Made by a program: the position numbers and the translations under genes. The notes beneath the pieces were generated by a model that worked only from the letters and a program-made list of their open reading frames with translations, made no database searches and was not told the DNA's origin. Positions 30,695 through 41,171 of a stretch of 64,000 nt of DNA are shown here, piece by piece. The number at the start of each line of letters is the position of its first letter. Positions within the stretch are counted from its first letter, which is position 1. The stretch comes from Locusta migratoria. Taxonomy: Eukaryota > Arthropoda > Insecta > Orthoptera > Acrididae. The DNA lies in contig CM048745.1 in the NCBI GenBank assembly GCA_026315105.1, positions 546,523,358 through 546,587,357 of the forward strand. The letters run 5' to 3'.

Positions 30695-32741
30695 CCATAA
30701 TATTCCTCATTTCTTTACTTTCACATGTGTGATTGGCTGCAGAGTTATTGATTGATGGGTGACATTTGTTAATTCCATGGCCACCTCGTTTTTTGTTGGT
30801 AACTCACTTTTGCCCCCCAGGGGGCTCACGGTTCTTTCGTGAGTACGTCCGTGGCGAGCACGGGGGCCCGAGCTAATGCACTGTTCCTTCCTTCTTTACT
30901 TCCCGGACTGCATTTCCTTCCCCCCTACCTCCTTTCCTATCCTCACTCCTTACCCTCCCCGCCGGGGAACTGATAACCTCAGTAATTTAGTCCCCCTTTC
31001 CCAGCCAAACAACCCAACCAACTGACTTTTGTGACTTCTAATTTTATCTTCGACACATATTTTTCATACTTCTGTGACATAGAATGGCACTCTAAATTTC
31101 TCATACTTGTTAAATGATATTTTATCTTTGGTTTGAGCCAAAGGAATGATAGTCGACAGTCTTTGTTTTACTTAAAAGGCCATAATATTCCTCATTTCTT
31201 TACTTTCACATATGTGAAATTTTCATTACAATATCTTGATTGGCTACAGAGTTATTGATTAATGGGTATAGAGATGTGCCGGCGACATTTGGTAATTCCA
31301 TGGCCACCTCATTTCTTTGTGGGTAACTCACTTTTGCCCCCCAGGGGGCGCACGGTTCTTTCGTGAGTACGTGCGTGGCAAGCACGGGGCCCCGAGCTAA
31401 TGCAGTCTTCCTTCCTTCTTTACTTCCCGGACTGCATTTCCTTTCCCCCTCCCATCCTTTCCTATCCTCACTCCTTCCCCTCCCCACCGGGGGAATGATA
31501 ACCTCGGTAGTTTAGCCCCCCTTTCACAACCAACTGACTTTTGTGACTTCTAATTTTATCTTCGACACAAATTTTTCGTACTTCTGTGACATAGAATGGC
31601 ACTCTAAATTTCTCATACTTGTTAAATGATATTTTATCTTTGGTTTGAGCCAAAGGAATGATAGTCGACAGTTTTTGTTTTACTTAAAAGGCCATAATAT
31701 TCCTCATTTCTTTACTTTCACATATGTGAAATTTTCATTACAATATCTTGATTGGCTACAGAGTTATTGATTAATGGGTATAGAGATGTCCGGGCGACAT
31801 TTGTTAATTCCATGGCCACCTCGTTTTTTGTTGGTAACTCACTTTTGCCCCCCAGGGGGCTCACGGTTCTTTCGTGAGTACGTCCGTGGCGAGCACGGGG
31901 GCCCGAGCTAATGCACTGTTCCTTCCTTCTTTACTTCCCGGACTGCATTTCCTTCCCCCCTCACCTCCTTTCCTATCCTCACTCCTTACCCTCCCCGCCG
32001 GGGAACTGATAACCTCAGTAATTTAGTCCCCCTTTCCCAGCCAAACAACCCAACCAACTGACTTTTGTGACTTCTAATTTTATCTTCGACACATATTTTT
32101 CATACTTCTGTGACATAGAATGGCACTCTAAATTTCTCATACTTGTTAAATGATATTTTATCTTTGGTTTGAGCCAAAGGAATGATAGTCGACAGTCTTT
32201 GTTTTACTTAAAAGGCCATAATATTCCTCATTTCTTTACTTTCACATATGTGAAATTTTCATTAAAATATCTTGATTGGCTACAGAGTTATTGATTAATG
32301 GGTATAGAGATGTGCCGGCGACATTTGGTAATTCCATGGCCACCTCATTTCTTTGTGGGTAACTCACTTTTGCCCCCCAGGGGGCGCACGGTTCTTTCGT
32401 GAGTACGTGTGTGGCAAGCACGGGGCCCCGAGCTAATGCAGTCTTCCTTCCTTCTTTACTTCCCGGACTGCATTTCCTTTCCCCCTCCCATCCTTTCCTA
32501 TCCTCACTCCTTCCCCTCACCACCGGGGGACTGATAACCTCGGTAGTTTAGTCCCCCCTTTCACAACCAAACAATCCAACCAACTGACTTTTGTGACTTC
32601 TAATTTTATCTTCGACACAAATTTTTCGTACTTCTGTGCGTAGAATGGCACTCTAAATTTCTCATACTTGTTAAGTGATATTTTATCTTTAGTTTGAGCC
32701 AAAGGAATGATAGTCGACGGTTTTTGTTTTAGCTAAAAGGC
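30695..32741. repeat. Tandem array of ~520-bp units in A-B-A-B order
   Basis: CATAATATTCCTCATTTCTT begins units at 30695, 31181, 31693 and 32217; the array ends near 32741. Units 1 and 3 (type A) share GTTTTTTGTTGGTAAC, GTCCGTGGCGAGCACGGGGG and CTCAGTAATTTAG. Units 2 and 4 (type B) share TTTCTTTGTGGGTAAC, GTGGCAAGCACGGGGCC and CTCGGTAGTTTAG. Unit 1 has a 38-bp deletion. The array arose by duplication of an A-B dimer (~1036 bp). Each unit contains a retroposon-like tail (ACTGATAACCTC...TTTAGTCCCC). Confidence 0.85.
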
Positions 32742-33160
32742 ATTTTACGCCACTAGAGAGCGATCAATAGTTTATATAAAACACTTCATTCAGCCAAAAT
32801 CGCTAAAAACTTATTTTCGTCCCTTAACCGGTTTCGGTGAGCTTAGTTACCATCTTCAGAAAGTCCAGTACAATCACTGCAAAAAGTTATACAATGTCTA
32901 CAAACTGTTATTGTGGTATACAAATAAAATGACGGTTAACAAAACATGTACATTACCTTAGTGTCATATGTAAAAATAGAAACATAACATTCTAACATAC
33001 GTAAACATCTTGCTAAAGTTTTTCATCACAGGGTGGTTCGTCAAATGAATAAAACATGGTCTTGGCCCAAGCAAACAGGAGACTGAACAGGAAAACATTG
33101 CACAACAGAGTTGCTTCAGGTTGCCACTAGGTGGCAGTGGTGTCAAAACAAAACATTATG
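32742..33160 (-). mobile_element. Solo PLE-like terminal arm with hammerhead-like core
   Basis: Minus strand: CTGAAGA (complement of 32863-32869), stem II GGT/ACC, GAAA (complement of 32832-32835), then CCGGTT, where CCGG could form a self-complementary stem III. Stem I CTTT/AAGG. No matching second arm was found downstream, so this looks like a solo or truncated terminal repeat. Confidence 0.5.
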
Positions 33161-33880
33161 GATGCAAATTCAACATCAAAGAAACGAAGTTGCGAAATCC
33201 TATTTTTTAAAATATATAAGAGATAAAGTTTCTCATATTCTGAGAAGACAAATAAGTCACTGTGCAAGTAGCCTAATGTCTACATAGAGTAGAAGTACAT
33301 AACTATAAATATAGATAAAGTAATATGTACACAGCTCCAAATACAGAAAAGCGTCCTACAGTGGAATTGTGAAATACCTCTTTTTCATTTATTATAATAT
33401 GTAATATATAAAAGTTAAGATAATAACTCTCATATTATGCGAGAAGAAGTCAGTCGTTGCATAAATAGCTTAATGTCTACTTAGAGCAGAAGGACAAAAG
33501 TTATATCTACAGATTAAAAACCAAGATCATTAATAATAAAAATGATATACAAATGCAGTTAAAGTTAAGTATAGGGTTCTATGTGTCAAGTCATTTGAAG
33601 ATTTTAAAACTTTTCCCTTCAGTTAAATAAGGGACACAAAGTCTACATTAACAGTAAAGGGTGAAACATATACAGATTATATATCCTTGTGAAGAGTAAA
33701 ACTATTTATATAAAACAAATGAGTAAAAACCTTAACATAGATGATAACAATATATATTTTGTTTTGGATTATTGTACGTGTGGATCGATTGACTGATAGT
33801 GGCATAGCAACATAAACCAGTTATTATGGCAGTGCAAACAGAGGTATAGCTCATCTGTTGAAAATATGAAACATGCTGTC
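33161..33880. repeat. Decayed ~198-bp tandem repeat and AT-rich DNA
   Basis: TAATGTCTACWTAGAG occurs at about 33274 and 33472, embedded in two diverged units of ~198 bp (33180-33560). The rest is AT-rich with no motif. Confidence 0.5.
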
Positions 33881-33984
33881 TGGGCTGTTTGGTTTCACAA
33901 ATCTTCTACAGGTGAAATCCAATGCACTCACTTTGCCCAGAATGAGCTGATACTGTTGCACGTAGCAGAAAGCTTTTCTTGAAA

Positions 33985-34440
33985 ATCATTTGATGATGGA
34001 TAAGCATAAAACCAAGCTTCCAGTTGCAGTAATGGAAGCAATTAAGCCCATCTTTCGGGGTCTTTGTGACCCAAAATTGTTAAAAAGGTGTGTGGGTGCA
34101 TTCACTCAAAATCCCAATGAGTCATTCCATTCAAAAAATTTGAAAAGTTTGCCCAAAGACTGGCTGTTATGGAAGGAGAATAGTACAAATTGTTACTTAT
34201 GATGCTGTGGTTACTTTCAATGATGGTATGGATGGCAGATAAAGGTTTTGAGAGGCTGGAAGAACCTGTCGCCCACACCATAATATATTTTTGGAATGAA
34301 GACATGTGGAGAATAAGCAGTTCCTAATAAAGGCAAAACGGTCCACGAAGGAATCAAGAAGAGCAAGGAAGTGGCTCAAGTTACAAAATGAAGCTAGGAA
34401 ATGAGAGGTGTAATGAGCGTTTTATTCATCTGGGCAGTTT
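33985..34440 (+). pseudogene. C-terminal relic of a Mutator-like transposase-domain protein
   Basis: Plus-strand frames in order: KTKLPVAVMEAIKPIFRGL, then TQNPNESFHS (NPNES block), VPKDW-like, and in the next frame VYDAVVTFNDG (34198-34226), then KSTKESRRARKW. These blocks in this order are typical of the insect Mutator-like transposase domain. Several frame changes and no intact start. Confidence 0.6.
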
Positions 34441-34994
34441 TAGTTCAAAAACCTTATATTAAGGGTCAGTAAAGAGATTTTCAAACTTCAAAGTTGATTT
34501 TCTCGGTTTATGTATTTCTATAATGGTTTCCCTGGTGAAATACCCACCATACCATGATCTATAGCTTGGACTAGAAGATCTGAAGAAAAATGGAAATTTA
34601 ATGATTTATGATTTTTTTTTGTTCTATATTTTGAAGGAAAAGCTGTTTATGTATTAATTTTTTGATAGAAACATTTACACTGAGAGAACTTTGATGATAC
34701 TAGAGAATGTAATAACTATATACCTATAAAACTAAATAAAAATAAATGCAAAATGTTGAATATTTATTGATCTATAACGAAAACCGTGATAATATGCACA
34801 TTGCATAGTTCAATATTCATCGACAACTGGGGCTTTATCAACCTACATTTCAACTCAAATGTCTGTTTACATTGTTGCCAGAGCATCTATATCTCTGCAA
34901 AAGAAAAAAAAAGAATGCATAGTATCCTCTTGTATACTTTGGGGGGAGAAATAACGAAACAATACTTGCAATGCAATTAACTGTATCTACCCCA
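34441..34994. other. Unassigned AT-rich spacer
   Basis: Nothing recognised beyond the end of the LINE fragment that follows. Confidence 0.35.
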
Positions 34995-35540
34995 TTAACG
35001 GACACTTGGCAATAGCGAACTCCACTCAATAGCCACTAGAAAGTCTTTTAGGTTCCTCTTAAACTGATCTTTATTTGTAGCTAAATTTTTTATACTTGAT
35101 GGTAAATTATTGAAAATGTGTGTTCCCGAGTAGTGGACCCCTTTTTTAACTAATGTAAGTGCTTTTAAATCCTTGTGTAGATCATTTTTATTTCTAGTAT
35201 TGTATGTATGAACTGAGCTGTTTGTTGGGAAAAGGGATATATTATTTATGACAAATTTCATTAAGGAATAAATATACTGAGAGGCAGTAGTTAATATACT
35301 CAGTTCTTTGAAGAGGCTTCTACAAGACGTCCGTGAATTTACTCCACAAACAATACGTATTACACGTTTTTGGACTCTGAAGACTTTTGACTGACTTGAA
35401 TAGTTACCCCAAAATATTATACCATATGACATTAAGGAATGAAAGTAAGCAAAGTATGCAAGCTTTGTTATTTTTATGTCTCCTATGTCTGATAACACTC
35501 GTACTGAAAATACAGATTTGTTGAGTCGTTTCTGCAATTC
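34995..35540 (-). pseudogene. C-terminal end of a Jockey/CR1-superfamily LINE ORF2
   Basis: Minus-strand frame of ~180 codons with LAYFAYFHSLMSYGIIFWGN, then VFRVQKRVIRIVCGV and SCRSLFKELSILT, and a C-terminus FNNLPSSIKNL. This block order is that of the thumb/C-terminus of Jockey-type ORF2 proteins. Open throughout, but joined directly to the 3' tail of the CR1 element at ~35541, which cut it. It belongs to a different family from that CR1. Confidence 0.75.
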
Positions 35541-35610
35541 AACATCTACATCTACATAGATACTCTGCAAATCACATTTAAGTGCCTGGCAGAGGGTTCA
35601 TTAACCACTT

Positions 35611-37850
35611 TCATAACTTTTCTCTACCGTTCCATTCTCTAATAGCACGCGGGAAGAAAGAACACCTAAATCGTTCCGTTTTCGATCTGATTTCTCTTAT
35701 TTTATTGGGATGGTCATGTCTCCCTAAGTAGGTGCGTGCTAGCAAAATATTTTCACATTCAGAACTAAAAGTCGGTGATTGAAACTTCGCAAACAGATCA
35801 CGCCGCAATGAATAACGTCTTTCTTTTAATGATTTCCACCCCAATTCGTGCAACATTTCCGTGACGCTTTCCCCCCCGTAACGTGATAAAACAAAACGAG
35901 CTGCCCTTCTCTGAACCTTCTCAATATCTTCCGTCAGTCCCACCTGGTGAGGGTCCCACAAGGGGCAACAGTACTCCAAGAGAGGACGCACAAGTGTGAT
36001 GTAGGCAGTCTCTTTGGTGGAGCTGGTGCATCTTCTAAGCGTTCTGCCAATGAAACGTAACCTTTGGTTCGCCTTCCCCACAATATTTTCTATGTGTTCT
36101 CTCCAGTCAAAGTTGTTCGTAATTGTAACTCCTAGGTATTTGGTAGAATTTACGACCTTGAGGTTTGACTGATTTATCGCGTAATTGAAGTTCAGCGGAT
36201 TTCTTTTAGTGGTCATGTGTATTACTTCACACCTTTCATTATTTAGTGTCACTTACCAATTTTCGCACCAAGTAGAAATTTTGTCTATATCGCTTTGCAG
36301 TTGCTTTTGATCCTCTGTTGACTTCACTGACCGATAAACGACAGCATCATCCGCGAACAGTCTAAGGGAGCTATTCAGATTCTCTCCTAAATCGTTTATA
36401 AACACGAGGAAGAGTAGGGGACCTATAACACTTCCCTGTGGAATGCCAGATATCACTCCTGTTTTACTCGATGACTTACCGTCAATCACAACGAACTGTG
36501 TCCTTTCTGATAGGAAATCGTGAATCCAATCGCACAATTGGGGAGATATTCCATAAACACGCAATTTCATTAGAAGCCGCTTGTGGGGTACAGTATCAAA
36601 AGCCTTCCGGAAATCCAGAAATATGGAATCGATTTGAGATCCCTTGTCGATGCAGTTAACACTTCATGTGAATAAAGGGCAAGCTGTGTTTCGCACGAGC
36701 GATACTTTCTGAATCCGTACTGACTATTGGTTAATAGGTCGTACACTTCGAGGTAGTACATAATATTCGAACAAAGTATATGTTCCAAAATCCTACTGCA
36801 AATCGACGTCAATGAGATGGGCCTGTAATTTTGGGGATCACTCCTATTGCCTTTCTTGAATATTGGAGTAACTTGGGCAACTTTCCAGTCTTTGGGTACG
36901 GATCTTTCGCTGAGTGATCGGTTGTAAATTATAGCTAAGTACGGAGCTATTGCATCAGCATACTCTGAGAGGAATCTAGTTGGTATACAATCTGGCCCGG
37001 AAGATTTATTTTTGTTTAGTGACTTAAGTTGTTTTACTACTCCAGGAACATCTACTTCTAAGTTTAGCATGCTGGCAGCTGTTCTTGGATTGAATACTGG
37101 TGTGTTCACTTCGTATTCTTTGGTGAAAGAATTTCGGAAAGCTGTGTTTAGTAATTCTGCCTTAGCAGTACTGTCGTCGGTAGTATTACCATTGCTATCG
37201 CGTAGTGAAGGTATTGTTTGTGTTTTACCACTAGTGTACTTCACATATGACCAGAATTTCTTTGGATTTTCTGCAAGATTACGAGACAGGATTTCGTTGT
37301 GGAAACTACTATAGACTTCTCGCATTGAAGTCCGCGCTAGGTTGCGAGTTTCAGTAAATGATTGCCAGTCTTGCGGATTCTGTGTCTTTTTAAATTTTGC
37401 ATGCGTTTTTTTTTGTTTCTGCAACAGTGATCTGACCTGTTTTGTGTACCACGGGGGGTCAGCCCCCTCTTTTATTAATTTATTTGGTATAAATCTCTCG
37501 ATTGCTACTGATATTATGTCTTTGAAAGTAAGCCACAACTGATCTACACTCGCATTTTTAGTTTTGAAGGACTGGAGACTATCACTCAGGAAAGCGTGAA
37601 GCGAATTTTTGTCTGCTTTATTGAATAGATATATTTTTCGTTTATTTTTGGTGCATTTGGGAATTTCGATATTCAGTCTCGCTACTACAACTCGATGTTC
37701 GCTAATCCCTGTATCTGTTTTGATGCTCTTTACTATCTCGGGATTATTTGTTGCTAGGAGATCAAGAGTATTTTCGCAACCACTTACTATTCTAGTGGGT
37801 TCATGAACTAACAGTTCGAAGTAGTTTTCAGAAAACGCATTCAGAACTAG
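35611..37850 (-). pseudogene. CR1 LINE ORF2, remainder (endonuclease end, RT, C-terminus)
   Basis: Continues in frame after the PLE: SGCENTLDLL and the SEHRVV endonuclease end (TDTGISEHRVV), then linker (KKFWSYVK), RT blocks KSSGPDCIP, VTPIFKKGNRSDPQNYRPIS, GFRKYRSCETQL, FLDFRKAFDTVPH (shifted frame), QGSVIGPLLF, catalytic FADD, KYLGVTI, and the C-terminal region with RPLLEYCCPLWDPHQ, VQRRAARF and REWN. Lesions seen: a 1-nt frameshift near 36658 and a TAA at 36250-36252. Confidence 0.85.
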
Positions 37851-37894
37851 ACATTTTGGATAAACGGGATTACTGCCGGATGTATGCGTCGTTC

Positions 37895-37945
37895 TGGCAC
37901 AATATTTCGGCCGCGTAACTCGCTGCCTTCTTCAGGTGCTACCTG
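37895..37945 (-). ncRNA. Hammerhead-like motif in left PLE terminal repeat
   Basis: Mirror copy of the motif at 41036-41086: CTGAAGA (complement of 37929-37935) and GAAA (complement of 37905-37908). On the same strand as the RT gene. Confidence 0.5.
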
Positions 37946-38012
37946 AGACTGCCGTTTTTGGAGGACCTGGTCCAGTATTTATGCCCAGCAGACGCTAGGC
38001 GCTCTGTCTGCG

Positions 38013-38734
38013 GTCCGCGCCCAGCTGGCGCTGCTTGTAGGGTGTTGTCTCTTCCTTGGCGTTCCGTCGGACGTCCGCGCCCCAATCGGCCGCCATCTGT
38101 GGCAGCGGCAACTCTCTGAGGCCCCTCCCACGTTGGGTGCTCCCTCCGCGGTCCGCGCCCGTCTGGCGCTGCTCCTGAGGTGTTGTGGCTTCCCTTGTGC
38201 TCCAACGGACGGTTGCGCCCATCTTGCCCACCATCTGTGGTCGGTGCAGCTGTCTGAGGCCCTTCTGGCGTCAGGCGCTCTGATCTTGGTCCGTGCCCGC
38301 CTCGCGCCTCTCCTGAGATGTTGTGGCTGCGCAGATGCTCCAACGGACGTCCGCGCCCGCCTCGGCCGACATCTGCTGCTATAACAGCTGTTTGAGGCCC
38401 CTCCTGCATTGGGCGCTCCATTTGCGGTCCGCGCCCGCATGGCGCTTCCTCTGAGGTGTTGAAACCCCCCTGCTGTTCCTACGGACGTCCGCGCCCAGCT
38501 CGTCCACCTTCTGTGGTCAGGGCAGCTGCCTGAGGCCTGCCTGGCGTCAGGTGCTCTGTTCTTGGTCCGCGCCCACCTCTTGCTGCTCCTGAGATGCTGC
38601 CCACATGCTCCAATGGACGTCCGCGCCCGTCTTGGCTGACATCTGCTGCTATGGCAGCTGTTTGAGGCCTGTCCGGTGTCAGGCGCTCCATACTCGGTCC
38701 GCGCCCGCTTAGCGCCACTTCTGAGTTGTTTCTA
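38013..38734 (-). repeat. 138-bp tandem repeat (46-codon units) after the GIY-YIG domain
   Basis: GTCCGCGCCC-type unit starts lie at 38013, 38151, 38289, 38427, 38575 and 38697 (periods 138, 138, 138, 148, 122). Read from the minus strand, 138 bp equals 46 codons with GRGP, R-L-T-P-x-x-PQTA and GRGRPLEH motifs. The 148- and 122-bp periods break the reading frame, so later units lie in other frames. The last unit is inside the terminal repeat. Confidence 0.85.
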
Positions 38735-38739
38735 CTTCT

Positions 38740-39172
38740 TGTGGAGTTATTTGGTCCCTTCCGCTGGGCCTTAACAAGTTCCAGAGCCGGACTCCACGCT
38801 GTGCTTAGCTGGTAACCGCTATCTCGGTTTATTAGGTTGTCAGTGACCTTTATTTCGATGGCCTCCTTTATGATGCTGTCCCAGAATCTTGGGGTCTGTG
38901 TCACAATTTTGGTTTTGTCGAAGTCCATTGTGTGGCCATACTCTAGACAGTGCTCTGCTATGGCTGACTTGGTTGCCTGTCCGAGTCTGGTGCACCTCTA
39001 GTGTTCTTTGCACCTTATATTCACCGTCCTGATTGTCTGGCCGATGTATGACATCCCACACTGGCACGGGATGCTGTAAATGCCTGGTTTACGTAGCCCC
39101 AGGTCATCTTTCACACGTCCCAGCATTGTCCCAATTTTGGCAGGTGGGCAGAATATGCTCTTAATGTCATAT
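38740..39172 (-). pseudogene. GIY-YIG endonuclease domain of the PLE
   Basis: Minus strand: CPPAKIG and LGLRKPGIYSIPCQCG, with GIY at the complement of 39076-39084 and YIG at 39040-39048, then GQTIRTV, R-C-K-E-H, a TAG stop (38998-39000), SAIAEH and H-T-M-D-F-D-K-T. The CxC pair between GIY and YIG is typical of Penelope-type GIY-YIG domains. It is separated from the RT frame by a 1-nt shift near 39180 and has the stop, so the joined RT-endonuclease protein is not made from this copy without repair. Confidence 0.85.
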
Positions 39173-40835
39173 TCATAAGAATTCTGCTGATCTTCGCAGA
39201 AATAGGACCAGCATATGGTAGGTATGCCACCTTCTTTGCCTCCTCCGGCTCCTCCTCTGTGTCCTGTGGTTGGCTGGTTGTATGAAGTGCCCTCTGGATG
39301 TCTCTGGAGGAGTATCCATTTCTGCTGAAAACCAGCTGAAGGTGTTCAATCTCCGTGGCAAGATTTTCTGGATCTGACAGTGCTCGGGCCCTGTGCACTA
39401 GAGTTTTCAAGACTCCATTCTTCTGTGCTGGGTGGTGGCAGCTACTGGCTTGAAGATATAAGTCAGTGTGGGTGGGTTTTCGATACACACTGTGCCCCAG
39501 AGTGCCGTCTGCCTTCCTCTTGACAAGGACATCCAAGAATGGGAGTTGCCCATCCTTCTCTAGCTCCATGGTGAATTTTATACTCGGGTGGCGTGAGTTT
39601 AAGTGTTCCAGGAACTCCTCCAGCTTCTCCCTGCCATGGGGCCAAATGACAAATGTGTCATCAACGTACCTGAAGAAGCACTTGGGTTGATAAGTGGCTG
39701 ATGCAAGTGCCTCCTCTTCGAACCTTTCCATGAAAAGGTTGGCTACCACTGGTGATAATGGGCTGCCCAGTGCCACTCCTTCCGTTTGCTCATAAAACTG
39801 ACCCCCGTAAAGAAAATAAGTCGAAGTCAGTACATGCTTGAACAAGTCAAGCAGGGCCCCATCGAACTTTTCCCCGATGAGATTGAGTGAGTCAGTCAGT
39901 GGCACTCGCGTGAACAGTGACACCACATCGAAACTGACCAAGATGTCTGAGTCCACAGTGTGTAGCTGCCCCAGGCGTTGCAGGAAGTCCTCCGAGTTTC
40001 GAATGTGGTGGGTGCATTTACCCACATATGGTGCCAGTTTCTTCTTCAGGTATTGTGCAGTGGGGTAGGTTGCTGCACCGATGTTGCTGACAATAGGTCG
40101 GAGAGGGACTCCCTCCTTATGGACCTTGGGGAGTCCATAGAGTCTAGGTGGTACAGGCGCTTTGGCCTGAAGTTTCTTGGTGAGCTGTTCGGGTAGACCT
40201 GTCTCCTTCAGCAACATCCGGGTCTTCTTGTCCACTTTTTCTGTGGGGTCACACCCTAGAGGTTTGTATGCAGTGTCCTCCAGAAGTTGTTGCACCTTGC
40301 TTTCATACTCTAACTTGTTTAGGATGACTGTGGAGTTGCCCTTATCAGCTGGCAGAACTACAATGCTGTCATCCTCCCGTAGCTGTCTGAGTGCCGCTCT
40401 CTCCTCGCTCAAGATGTTGCATTTGGCGGGCTTTGTCCTGGTGAGTGCCTTGCATGTCTCCCTGCGGATCTCTTCAGACACACCGGAAGGTAGTGTGTTG
40501 ACCACTTGCTCAACTGCACTGATGAATGCAGCCACAGGTACGCTTCTGGGGGTAACTGCAAAATTGAGCCCCTTGCTGAGTACTTTTGAAGTGGCCTCAT
40601 CGAGCTGCTTGTCACTCAGGTTGACCACTGTCCTTATGTCCCCGTCCTGTTGTAACCTTTTGTTGAGGCGCTCAAACTTGGCCTGTTGACAAGCTGTTGA
40701 TTTCCTCATGGTGCATTCAGCCAAGGACCAGGAGGCACCATCAACCTGGTCCCAGTCTTCTCGGGTCAGGGTAGCTGCTATGGAAAGGTGGAGATACAGC
40801 AATTCCCTGGACCTGACATCAAGTCGATGGCGCAT
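39111..40835 (-). CDS. Penelope-like reverse transcriptase
   Basis: 574 codons, open. Order of blocks: an N-terminal region with SIVVLPADKGNSTV, PPRLYGLPKVHK (PLE hallmark GLPKxHK), LRPIVSNIGAATYPTA, SFDVVSLFTRVP (motif A), GVALGSPLSPVVANLFME (motif B), FFRYVDDTFVIWPHG (motif C, complement near 39655-39675), LPFLDVLV, and LGHSVYRKPTHTDLYL. RT of this kind is the sister group of telomerase RT. The final residues after 39180 are out of frame relative to the endonuclease. Confidence 0.92.
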   Translation of the reverse strand: MRHRLDVRSRELLYLHLSIAATLTREDWDQVDGASWSLAECTMRKSTACQQAKFERLNKRLQQDGDIRTVVNLSDKQLDEATSKVLSKGLNFAVTPRSVPVAAFISAVEQVVNTLPSGVSEEIRRETCKALTRTKPAKCNILSEERAALRQLREDDSIVVLPADKGNSTVILNKLEYESKVQQLLEDTAYKPLGCDPTEKVDKKTRMLLKETGLPEQLTKKLQAKAPVPPRLYGLPKVHKEGVPLRPIVSNIGAATYPTAQYLKKKLAPYVGKCTHHIRNSEDFLQRLGQLHTVDSDILVSFDVVSLFTRVPLTDSLNLIGEKFDGALLDLFKHVLTSTYFLYGGQFYEQTEGVALGSPLSPVVANLFMERFEEEALASATYQPKCFFRYVDDTFVIWPHGREKLEEFLEHLNSRHPSIKFTMELEKDGQLPFLDVLVKRKADGTLGHSVYRKPTHTDLYLQASSCHHPAQKNGVLKTLVHRARALSDPENLATEIEHLQLVFSRNGYSSRDIQRALHTTSQPQDTEEEPEEAKKVAYLPYAGPISAKISRILMNMTLRAYSAHLPKLGQCWDV

Positions 40836-41035
40836 GTCACGAACTCTTTCTCTTACCAGGGCAAGGCTGGCTCGGTGTTTTATCCTGTTCGCCGCTCTGG
40901 CGGACGTCCGACGGAACGCCAGGGAAGAGACAACACCCTACAAGCAGCGCCAGCTGGGCGCGGACCGCAGACAGAGCGCCTAGCGTCTGCTGGGCATAAA
41001 TACTGGACCAGGTCCTCCAAAAACGGCAGTCTCAG

Positions 41036-41086
41036 GTAGCACCTGAAGAAGGCAGCGAGTTACGCGGCCGAAATATTGTGCCAGAA
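41036..41086 (+). ncRNA. Hammerhead-like motif in right PLE terminal repeat
   Basis: CTGAAGA 41043-41049 (fits CUGANGA), stem II GGC-A-GCG/CGC-G-GCC with loop AGTTA, GAAA 41070-41073, then TATT; stem I GCAC/GTGC. Cleavage would be after 41077. Antisense to the RT gene. Confidence 0.5.
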
Positions 41087-41171
41087 CGACGCATACATCC
41101 GGCAGTAATCCCGTTTATCCAAAATGTCAAGATCTCGCCGGGAAAGCATGAAGAATTACATTCAGAACTAG

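Larger units (their letters stand above)
37851..41158 (-). mobile_element. Complete Penelope-like element (GIY-YIG type) with inverted terminal repeats
   Basis: Inverted terminal repeats 37851-38078 and 40900-41127 (228 bp, one mismatch seen at 38056/40922), a 31-nt unique tail (41128-41158), and a 13-bp TSD CATTCAGAACTAG (37838-37850, 41159-41171). Interior on the minus strand: RT (40835-39111), GIY-YIG endonuclease (about 39150-38740), then a 138-bp tandem repeat that runs into the left terminal repeat. Both terminal repeats carry a hammerhead-like core. The near-identity of the repeats and clean TSD point to a recent insertion. Confidence 0.92.

Noticed and set aside
31206..32523. Two near-identical 93-codon minus-strand frames (31206-31487 and 32242-32523)
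   Set aside because: They lie at the same place in the two B units of the tandem array; identity follows from recent duplication, and there is no protein motif.
37939..38440. Overlapping 160- and 153-codon frames in the GC-rich PLE repeat
   Set aside because: They are alternative frames of the 138-bp tandem repeat rather than separate genes.
40177..40689. 170-codon plus-strand frame antisense to the PLE reverse transcriptase
   Set aside because: The minus strand carries the complete RT motif series, so this is a shadow.
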